From: a virus | Length of the DNA: 20,023 bases | IMG/VR virus record: IMGVR_UViG_3300037245_000908 | Location: 1-20,023 of that record | Reading direction: 5' to 3' (one strand) | Part shown: positions 1 through 9,700 of the stretch, one piece after another | Layout: each line of letters begins with the position of its first letter | How positions within the stretch are numbered: the first letter of the stretch is position 1 | Notes under the pieces: generated by a model | The model's database searches: none | The model's input: the letters and a program-made list of their open reading frames with translations, nothing else | What the model was told of the DNA's origin: nothing | Made by a program: the position numbers and the translations under genes

Positions 1-327
1 AAAGACTGTGTAGACAAGGAAGAGTGTGACACCCACGACTGTGGTGACGACACCTGTGACTTTGCGGAGGAATGCCGGGAAGACTTTCTCAGGGGTACCG
101 AGGACAGCACACACCTTGACGACATGGTGGATGAGGTTGAGGATGAGATACCGGAAGACTTTGGATGGGAAAATATGGATATGTGCATGAAGTGTACAAG
201 TTTGACCAAGAAGTGGAATGAATTACCGTGTAGTATATGCAAGGTAAACACTACCAGCATAGGTGCTGGTGTTGGTGATTGCTATTTCCTGAGCCAGTCG
301 ATTATGGACACCCGTACGGAAATCTAA
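1..327 (+). CDS. Cys-rich acidic protein with C-terminal zinc-ribbon-like motif, 5' partial
   Basis: The reading frame is open from base 1 to the TAA at 325-327, giving at least 108 residues; the first in-frame ATG (124) has no good ribosome site and would discard a clearly coding-like upstream part, so the gene probably begins outside the window. The visible N-terminal part is rich in Asp/Glu and has cysteines at residues 3, 9, 14, 19 and 25, spaced about every five residues. A second group, C62-x2-C65-x11-C77-x2-C80, with W72 and P76 between the pairs, looks like a small zinc ribbon; short phage proteins with a CxxC...W..xPCxxC pattern are common, but I know no function for them. The gene lies on the opposite strand to the structural operon and is followed by a 31-codon gene. 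A role in the early or replication part of the phage genome is only a guess. Confidence 0.7.
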   Translation, partial: KDCVDKEECDTHDCGDDTCDFAEECREDFLRGTEDSTHLDDMVDEVEDEIPEDFGWENMDMCMKCTSLTKKWNELPCSICKVNTTSIGAGVGDCYFLSQSIMDTRTEI

Positions 328-328
328 C

Positions 329-342
329 TGGGTAAACACCCA
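329..342 (+). other. Small perfect stem-loop between two plus-strand genes
   Basis: TGGGT (329-333) pairs with ACCCA (338-342) around the loop AAAC, just after the stop codon of the Cys-rich gene. There is no T run behind it, so it is not a standard terminator. It could protect the 3' end of the upstream message or be chance. Confidence 0.25.
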
Positions 343-378
343 CCAACTCTCAAAAGATTTACGTAGGAGACGATTACT

Positions 379-474
379 ATGGAACTTATTGCACTAATTA
401 ATGCGTCAGATCCCATGACCACCCTATTGGCCGGATTACTTATCGGGTTTATATTTGGGGTGCTGATAGGATAG
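379..474 (+). CDS. 31-residue single-pass membrane microprotein
   Basis: A short gene supported by a strong AGGAG ribosome site nine bases before its ATG and by its clean end just upstream of a terminator. The product is 31 residues: a short polar start with one Asp (D11) and then a Gly-rich hydrophobic helix, LLAGLLIGFIFGVLIG, that runs to the last residue, so it should insert once in the inner membrane with almost nothing on the far side. It has the form of small phage membrane peptides that act in lysis, superinfection exclusion or modulation of host membrane proteins, but nothing in the sequence tells which. It is 51 bp downstream of the Cys-rich gene and probably shares its transcript, ending at the stem-loop at 487-525. 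Confidence 0.65.
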   Translation: MELIALINASDPMTTLLAGLLIGFIFGVLIG

Positions 475-486
475 GTAACAAAAAAG

Positions 487-525
487 AAAAGCCCCATTGG
501 ATAATTAATATCCTTTGGGGCTTTT
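487..525. terminator. Bidirectional intrinsic terminator between convergent operons
   Basis: AAAAGCCCCA (487-496) pairs with TGGGGCTTTT (516-525). After a symmetrical TT/TT internal loop, GGATA (499-503) pairs with TATCC (509-513) around an ATTAA loop. The plus strand continues with a T run (522-527), and the minus strand has a T-rich tract opposite 481-490. The stem lies between the end of the plus-strand microprotein gene (474) and the end of the last minus-strand gene (537), so it can terminate transcription from both sides. Confidence 0.9.
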
Positions 526-536
526 TTAGTTTGTGG

Positions 537-746
537 TTATTGGCTCAAGATCCTCCAGATGCCTGTAACCAGTCCACCAACGGAAGGCACGGCTATTGCC
601 ATTGCCTTCCAGAACTTGTGGGCTGCTTCAAGCTTGGTGATTCTCGTGTGAGCATCAGCCTTCATGAGTGCTTCAACTTGGACCTCCGTCCTGGTTACAA
701 CTCGAATGATCTTATCGAGTTTATCTTCTGTTGTGGTATTTGCCAT
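537..746 (-). CDS. Small coiled-coil/membrane-helix protein, holin candidate (XhlA-like form)
   Basis: 69 residues when started at the ATG at 746, which has a GGAAGG ribosome site ten bases upstream; a longer reading from a TTG at 764 would overlap the stop of the giant gene and has no ribosome site. Residues 5-48 are charged and amphipathic, compatible with a short coiled coil. Residues about 49-67 (KAMAIAVPSVGGLVTGIWRI) form one membrane helix near the C-terminus. This order, helix then C-terminal membrane span, is that of XhlA-type and other small class III-like phage holins. Its place, seven bases after the last virion gene and before the terminator, is also where lysis genes often sit (T7 gene 17.5 follows the virion genes). 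No endolysin or spanin gene is beside it in the window, so the holin call is inference; it could also be a minor membrane or virion protein. Confidence 0.6.
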   Translation of the reverse strand: MANTTTEDKLDKIIRVVTRTEVQVEALMKADAHTRITKLEAAHKFWKAMAIAVPSVGGLVTGIWRILSQ

Positions 747-753
747 GGGTGGC

Positions 754-3700
754 TTACCTTCCAACTACATCGGCAAACTTTTGATATACATCTGCCTTCT
801 TACGTTTTTGATCCTGCAACTGTTTGGCCTCAGATTTACTTAACCCGAATTTATCTTGCTTTGCCTCCAGTGCTCGAATCTTTTTGTTGAGAGGACTGAG
901 TCTGGATCTGGCAAATCCCAGTCGAGACTTTGTTCGATTAAAGTTGTCGTACTTTCTCATATCCATACGGGCCTCAGTGATCATACGATTATCTCTAACC
1001 TGCTTAGCCTCATCCAAGTTTCTTTCCAGTTGTTGTATCTCCTGACTCTTGTCCCAGTAGAATGCTTCGTTGGGGTCTGTGTGTCGGACATCCCGTACAT
1101 CAACACCGAGTCCTCTACCAATAGATGCCAGCCAAGATGATTCCCCGGCCATAGCCTGGGCCACCTCACTCAGTGGTATTGGAAAACTCTGACGAACGTT
1201 ATACAGGGAAGCGGCAAACAACTGTGATGCACCAGCTCCCCATCCCTCTACATACTTGGGATCGTTATAGTCCTCGGCAGTTAACTGCCAGCTACCGTGC
1301 TGCCACATCTCTGCAACCGTACGGAAACGATCACCCTTCCAGTCTGTCCGAGTAAGACTTGATTCAGCCAAACGTGTTATGGGTGACAGCTTGTGCTTTG
1401 CCAGCGTGACCGGATCTGTTACCTTTAGAATATCCTTGAAGTGCCCAAGCAGGTTCATGTCTGTACGTTTGCCCTTAGGCACGGTACCACCGAACGTCTT
1501 GATGATAGGGGTGATGTCAACGGATGCCCACCGGCCCTTAGCAAAACCCTCCATAGTGGAGGCTTCACCAATCTGCTTTAGATATTCCTTACGATCATCC
1601 TCGTCCCCAAATAATGCCAGCACTGCAAACTGTGCAGCCAATACTGATATTGCACCCTTCCAAGCAATGCCCCACCAGAACTTACGGTAGACCTTCTGCA
1701 TTCCCTCAGGTCCAGGGTTATCTCCAATAGCTTTACCGATAGCCTTGTTGACAATGTTACCAGGTGCCATACCTGTCACTGTTCTCCAGTTTGATTCTGT
1801 CCAGTCAGGTGCAAGGAGAAGCATCTGGGCCATTCTCTGCAGATCCGGATTCCTACCCATACGTCCAAGGTGTAGTCCACCGTAGTCAGCATTGATCAGC
1901 CGGGCTACCAGTAAGGCCTCATGATTAACCTCTTCCTCCGTAAGGCCACGTTTCAGATCCTTTTCCTTCTTATTAATCTCACGTGTCAACTCAACTGCAG
2001 CTGACTGTGCCTTGAGACCAGCAAACAACTGTCCAAATAAACCGTTTGTCCACTGTCGTTTCCACCGTCGAGCACCCTCCCAACCGTGCAGTGCCATGTG
2101 GGCACCAGGTATAGTTTGCTTGTGCAGGTACTCTGAAATGGTGGAGTCCATCACTCCCATCTCTTCCCAGTCCTGAATCTTACCAAGTGTTAACCCCTGT
2201 CCTACAAGGAGATTAACGATTGGACCCAGGTAGTTATAGTTGGGGTTTTTAAATCCAGTCTGTTTGTCTATCTTTTTTAGTCCCTCCCGGTAAGCTTTGA
2301 ACGGTCTTGCTCTCAAAAGGCCCGTGCCTCTCACACCATACACGTATGATCGGAGTCCAGCCAGGTGGTGGAACATTGTTACAGACAGAATTGTACTCTT
2401 GAGCATTGAGTTGACCCTGCGAGTAGCCTTAAGTGCCGGCACATCCCAGAAGTCTGAGGCCCTCTTTCCAATCTTGTTCAGCAGTTTACCCATGTCAGCC
2501 CTGGCATATACAACCTTACCAGGTGCAGCAAACCCACGGGTGGTCAGCTTCACAAATCCATCAGGAGGATTCTGTGCCTTGTCTCTGACTACAAGCACAG
2601 AGCTTTCACCGGACGGACCAATTAAGGATCTCATGTAATCAACGAATCTACGATTAGCATACACATAGCCAATCTCAGATGCATAGGCCTGGAGGTTGGA
2701 CAGCACTCCCTCAGTCTTTAACTCCAGACCAAGTTCCCATCCATCAATAATACTTCCCAAGGACCGTTGCTTACCGGACGAGGGTGTTAACTTAAACCCT
2801 GTTGTGCCTGTACCGTCCCACGTGATGCCGGCATCCTTATACTTCTCGGGCATGACCCACACACGTTTGACGTAGTCCTCAATATGAGTATCAAGTATGT
2901 CGTGCTTCTGTGCAAAGTTAAAGAACTGATCATAGTGGACCCTGACGTTCTCGTCGGCCCAAGCTCTCTCAGCGGCCGACAGGTTCAACATCTTATCCAC
3001 GATCTTAAGCTTCTCAGTCTCTGCCACTGTCCTGCTTTTCTTAGCCATTAACTTCTTGTGGAACTGCTCAACCTTTGCCAGGTTTTCACCTGCTCCACTG
3101 TCAATATAAAGGTTCATAGCCTTAGCCGTTATCTCAGAGTTGGATGTGTGCAAGAATCTACCTGTGCCCACTACCTTTATCCGTGACTTACGACCACCAA
3201 ACATCTCAAGGAACTCCTGCTCAAGCTGAGCAAAGAGCCTGTTGATATTTAATTCAGCCTTATCCCTCCACACGTGGATCTTGTTGACGTGACTCTCACG
3301 TTCCCTGTGTGTTGAAAGGAATTGTACATCATCCTCTGCAGAGTTCAAGGCAGCCATACTATTCAGGCTGGCCTCAGCATCCTTGGAGAAACGAATTGCC
3401 CGAGTGTAGTTTCCGGAAAATCCTGTCAGGTTATCACGGACAAGATTAATCTTAACCTTATCATTCTTGTCACTGTACAACTGTATGGCCTGATCAGACA
3501 GTTTCATGTTTAGACTATCATCCATCTTCTCGAACCCAAATGTACCCTGATACCAGGTGGCCATCTCCTCACTGGATGCTGTGACCTCACGGCCACCGTT
3601 AACAATAGCATTCATCATACGAGCCGTGCTGTTGTTGTCCACTCCAGGGGATAGTACCCTTATGACACCGGCTTTGCTTACAGGATATTTACCTTTGACC

Positions 3701-6700
3701 TCTTTGCCCTTCTGAGCTATGAGTTTCTTTTCCAGGGGACTGATCGGTGCCAGGGGTATGTTCTCAATTCCCAGGAGATCAGACAGCTTACCCTCACTAA
3801 GGCCAGGTATCGCAGCCTGCAACCACGCCAGTGGTGTCTTGCCACCGTACATTGCAGACGGCCTGTTCAATCCGGATTGGTATGATGCAACCTCTGATAT
3901 ATTTTTACCAGTCTGTTTGGAATTTATGTTTACCCACAGTGCAGCCTGCATCTCACGAGGGGTCCATACCTCATCAGTCTTAGCAGACATCTGTGCTGCA
4001 AGACTAATCAGCTTCTCCCGTAGTGATGTGATCTGTGGTATAGAATACGTCTCATCGTCCTTGTTGGCTGTCGTGGCAGGATCTCCATAAAACAATCGAT
4101 ACATCCAAAGATCCCCAACTGTGGCATTAGCATCACCCAGGAGTGCCCGGGCAAACTCTGTTACCTTAAAATGACCAGACTCAAGATTAGCCAGCATTGC
4201 ATCCGGAGATGTCCACTTGGAGTCTATCCGTTTTTGTAACTTACCTGGGTACCGTGCACCTGGCTCATCTCTAACACCCATCAGGTAGGCATACGTGTTG
4301 ATTGCATATTGAACATTAATCTCAACGTCAGCCTGGGGGCTTGTGATTGCCAGCAACACACTAAACAACTGTGAGTCCTTACCAAAATGCTTACGGATCG
4401 TCTCCACGTGCTGTGAGTACCACTTCTTTAGGTGTGGTGCAGCCTTCTGAGTCTCTGCTGCCCACTCCAGGTATGTTTCGTCACTCTCCATAAACGTAGG
4501 AGCGTTTTTCCCAGCCAAGGATTTATGCTTGGGGCGACGTTTAGCCACTGCCTTATCCAGCATGATGCCAAACTTATCGGACCCCGTGAAGACGTTCTCA
4601 CGGGCTATCTCAAGCATGTTCATTATGTCCTTATCGTTAAGGATGAAGTCTGCCTTTACATCAGTGAACTTGGCCGGCAACCATCTCTTGATAAAGGACT
4701 TGAACCTGGTGATCAAACCTCTCTTGGTGACAGGCTTTAAGGTCTCTGCCCTTCGAGCTATCATCTCCTCAGCCAGCAATCTCCTCTCAGCCTTGGTGAA
4801 CTTCATAACCCATTTGCCCTTCTTGTCCTTACCAACAAAGATGTCGTGCAACTGAGCCATGGCAACAACAGCCTCCTGCTCTTTGACACTAAACAGGGTG
4901 TAGGACTGGTCAAGGAAACGGTTGAACAGGGCTTTGTTCTTACCAAAGATATTACGTAATCCCTGGTGTGCTACCTGCTCGTGCATCCAGACCTTTACAA
5001 AACGCTCCTTGGATGTAATGTTGTCAGCGTTAATAATTAATGTGCCATCACCGGTCCACACTGCCTCAGTATTAGCAGGCACAGCAAAACCAAGCATCAC
5101 TGCCATACTATCAGCATTTACAGCAATTTTAGTTTCCAGTGCGTTAACTGCCAGGGTGTCTAATTCCTCAGCCCAATTTGTAGCCATAAAGTGATCTACG
5201 TTTTCACCAAAGTCAAAGGATATATCATCCTTACTAAATCGTGCTATCTTCTCACCAAGAGGTATCCTGGTGTTGAGTATGTCAATCAACTCGTCGTGCT
5301 TGCTGGGCATTCTCAGAATCTTTGTCACGATCAGATCCGTCAAGGCATCCCACATAGTTTTGATGTAGGACTTCTTAGCTTTGAATCTGGGGCTGGCCGG
5401 TATTTTGTTCAGCCAGGCAGCAAACTCAGGGTGGGCCAGAGCATAGGTTACTATCTCTGTCACACTCTTATTGGATTGATCAATACCCTTTTTGATACGT
5501 GGATGCACATCTGGGTTAGTCATCTGCTCGGCAAGGAAGTCCTTACCTATGCCATCCCAAAAGGTTCGAAGTTCTGCAACCACTTCCCTCTGCTGTGCCT
5601 GAGGCATTTTTTCAATAGCCTTATGCACCAGGGCATGGATGTGCTCGTGGGTGACAGTCTCAAGAGCCTTCTTAATGCTATTTGTGAACTTGTCTATTAA
5701 TGGGAGGTTTATTATTGCAGCCTTCTGAGTCTGAATATACAGACCAAATGTACCACCAATACGAGACATGTTACCGGTAACAGAATTTATCTGCATGTCA
5801 CCTTCAAAACGTTTGACAGCGTCATCGATTGCTTTGGCATTCCCGTGCCTACGTATTACTTCTTGCAGTTTACCAAACTGTCCCTTATCCGTAACGAATA
5901 TGGTTTTAACACCATACTCCTTCGTGGTATCAAACAAAAACTTATACTTACCCAGCTTCATCTCTTTCTCAAGAGCATCCATCACCTCAAGGGTGCCAAG
6001 CTTTTTTTCACGAGGCATCTTGTTCAAGTTGGGAGCAGTAATATTTTTGTCCTGCAGCCTCTGCTCAAGAGCAGCCCCGAGGAAGTCCTCAGAGATTAGG
6101 ATATCCGTACCAACAAGCTTGGATGCCTCAGCTCTGTTTACATACTGTCCGGTATGAGTTACAAACCCATCAGCTTTAAACTCAGTCAACTCAGCCATTG
6201 TTGCATTGTTCACGTAGTTCTCAACTGCATCACTTTGCATCATAATTTTGAGGTGACTTGCACCCTCAATTACTTTGCCATTTGGTAAACGAAAAGCTGC
6301 AGCCCTAAATAATTTCTTGGCATCTGTGGCTACGTCAGCAGGTACCTGCATCTCACTGGTATCAAGAATTGATGCCTCACTTGGGAAAAATGGTATCGTG
6401 AACCTCTCCCCACCCAGTTCAGTATAGTCCTCATTAGGATCAGTGCTCTCTTTAATGGTAGACTTATCAACTGTGGTGACAGTGGTGCCCTTTATAAAAT
6501 GAGCCTGCTTTCCCTTTGCAAATATAAAGGAATCCTGGCCCAGTTCATCGGATAGCTTCTTTGCAGCTTTACGGCTCAAGGCAGGTATAATAAAAGGAAC
6601 TTCGATATCCTTGCCAAACTTCGACTTGCCTATCTTATATGGGATACCCAAAAGATCCAGTCTTAGCTTTAGCTTTCTCCGTGCTTTCACGTTTGCAGCA

Positions 6701-9700
6701 GGAGTGGCTGTTTTAGAGCCGGGGTTATCTGACGTTAAGATTGTCCACGTTGAGGATGAATCCTTGATACCTTTAACGACACCAAAGTCTTTTTTACTTC
6801 GAAATGTTTCCTTGATCCCACTGACCAGTACCCTAAAAAATGAGTCCTGCTTTAACTGTACCCCTGTCGATTTCTTTAGCTTAAGGGGTCTTCGAAGGGT
6901 CTCCTTAACCTCAGCTGCCAAGGTCTTAAAAACAGAGTCTTGTTTTAATTCAGGACCTACTGCCTTCGGTTCGTGAGCCTCGACTTCTTTCTTTTGCCGT
7001 TCAATAGCCGCCACTCGTGTAGCCTTATCTGCCTTAGCTTCTTCGAGTTCTGCTGTACGAGTCGGACCAGGAATCGGTTTACGGATCTCCTTAGCTTGAG
7101 TGACAACGACACCCTGTGCCTTCTTACGTTCAGCAGCAATCTTCGAAATACGTGTTCGTTCTTTCCGTTGCTTCTGGGCTTCCTCACCTTTCTTCCTCCG
7201 TGCGATTGTCTTGACGGCCGGCTTGGCCTCAGCCTTTTGAGTCTTGGCAGCAGCCTCTGCTTTTTGCTTTTGCTCTACCTGGGCATCAAAGGTAATCCTC
7301 TCACCCAACAACTGGACCTGATCATAATCAAGACGATCGTCTTGCTGTTGTTTGATCCACCTGGAGATAGCGTTGTCTCGTTCTATGACATCAGCACTAA
7401 CATTAGGATTGGTCTTATTCTCCTCAGCCACCAGTGTGGCCTGGACATCAAGGTTCACCAACTTCTTCATCGGTGTCTTAGAGAAGTAGTCAACGTGACC
7501 AGATGCCTGTCGAAACCTCATCTCTGATATAACGTTGTTGTACAACTTGGCAAGCTTAGGTTGGTTTTCACGAGTGGCTCTGTTGGTTGCAGATATTAAT
7601 TCAGTCTGCAGACCGTCAACTGTATCCAGGGAATCAATGTACTGTTGCCTCTGCACTTGCTGCTCGGCCTGGACCAGTTTGGTTTGGGATTGTACCCGTG
7701 TATCTGATTGTTCCTTTAACCTCCGGACCTCGTTCTGTACAGACTCAATCATGTCCGGATTAGGAAGCATCTTTTTATTCTTAGCTCGGGCATCAGCTGC
7801 CTCAAGTAATTTCTGATAGCTGCCTATGACGTTGCTTGTTTCCTGCTCCATCATCTGCGCCATCTGGAGACCACCCGGGGCATCCTTAGCTTCAACCATG
7901 TCATTATAGAATCCCACGAAGGAATCCAGCTTAGCCAAGGAGGTATCTATAAGCAGACGCTGTTTATCCATGGCCTTCTCACCGGCCAACTCACCAAGTA
8001 TTTGTTTCAACGAGTCATTACCTTGGTGCTGATTGACACGTTGTTTATCTGTAACTGTGAGATCGTCAGACACAGAAACCCCATCCGGTGTGGTGATATT
8101 GGACGGATCTGTCTCTACTCCCAGAAGTGTTTCCACACTGGGCACTGACTCAGCATCCTGTTTCACGTCAACCTGAGAGGCTGTGTCTTCAACCGCTACA
8201 GTGACTCCCGACTGGTCTGTGTGCACCTGTACATGCTCAGCACCCGAGGCTACTGCACTGGTTGATATATTTACAGCAGCACCTGGCATACCCATGACAG
8301 TCATGGCTGTGGCAGTCATCAAGGCAGTTTCCGAAACGTTCTCAAATATCCTTGACACAACTTCTTCAACGCTGGCAGCAGACATGTCCGTCTTGTCAAG
8401 TTCTGGTCTGATCTCTTTGGCCACGGTCTGGGCAATGTTAGCCCATATTTCTTGACTGGTCTCTACCGCTGTCTCCTGGCCTATGTTCTTTACATAACCA
8501 CCAGCAGCACGTTTGGTTGCACTCTTGGCAAACTCCTTAGTGATAGCTTTACGTAATAGCTCACTTACAAGTTTCTTTCCACCAGGTATCAACCTGAGTA
8601 TTGGACCCATACCAAAGACTTCCAAACTACTGGAACCGGTGTTCACAAAGTCTGCCATCTTACCGGCCTTATCACGTTCCATTCCAAGGGCTGTGGCCTC
8701 ACGGAACACAGCACCACCCTCTATCTCACCGATGTCAGAGGTGGAACCAAACATTCCAAATATAGCGGCACCAAGTTTAAATCCAAGAGTAGCTGTAATT
8801 GCTTCCTCACCAGGAATCAAAGCACCTATCGGTGTGGCATTCCCAGCAATAGCAAACAGTGCACCCGTGGCCACGCCACCGATGACTGCATTCTCTCCGT
8901 ACTGCTTTATGGAGTTTGCTATGAAGGGTGCAAACTGACCTACTGCTTTAGCAACATAGGGCTTACCCTCTAACTCCTCGGTCAATCCCTGCTGCTTCTT
9001 TTCAATCTCCTTAAGTCGGGTTAGTTCCTTAGAGGTGATCGTGTTCATACGATCCTTCCACCCCAACCGTCCGGACTCAATACTCATGGTACCCTGTTCC
9101 CAAGAAATGCTGGCTGCTTCAAGATTGTTTTTAACCACGGGAGACATGTTCTCAAAATCGTCAATCGTCTCTGTTCTAAACTGGCCACCACCTCCTATGC
9201 TTCTAAAGATGGTATCCCACAAGCTGGACGACTGATCCCTGGCCCACTGCCTTTGAGCATAGGTTGTTTCCCGGTGTGCCTGACCGAGTTGCATTTCTAA
9301 CTCACGATCATTATCAGGTACCTCGGACTCTACAGGTCCACCATAAGCAGACAGCACTCTGTCAACGTAGGCCGGCACATCATACTGAACACCTTGTTTG
9401 TTAGTGCCACGTTTGTTCTGCCAATCTTTTGCACTGCCACTATTCCACGTGGCGGCAATCTCCTGTGGGCTAAGACCTTCATCAATCCACTGATTGATCT
9501 TAAACTCCACGACAGCCTCCTCACTCTCGGGTGTCTGTTCAATAGAACCTCTACCCTGGTTATACTCTGAGGAGTACTGTTTCCAAGTTGCTGGCATAAA
9601 TTGAAATGCTCCTGTCTCTCCAGAAGTACCCTTGGCAGCGAAGTTTCCACCGGACTCTGTTTGTTTTATTGCCTGCATTAGTTTGGCTGAGTCAACAGCC

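Noticed and set aside
747-764. Extended start (TTG at 764) for the holin candidate.
   Set aside because: It would overlap the stop of the giant gene and lacks a ribosome site, while the ATG at 746 has GGAAGG at a workable distance.
6973-7527. A 184-codon plus-strand frame rich in Leu, Ser and Phe.
   Set aside because: It is the antisense of the Lys/Glu-rich helical part of the giant gene, which produces Leu/Phe/Ser-rich shadows by codon complementarity.
8513-8938. A 141-codon plus-strand frame opposite the hydrophobic part of the giant.
   Set aside because: No ribosome site, no neighbours on that strand, and it is fully inside a real gene.
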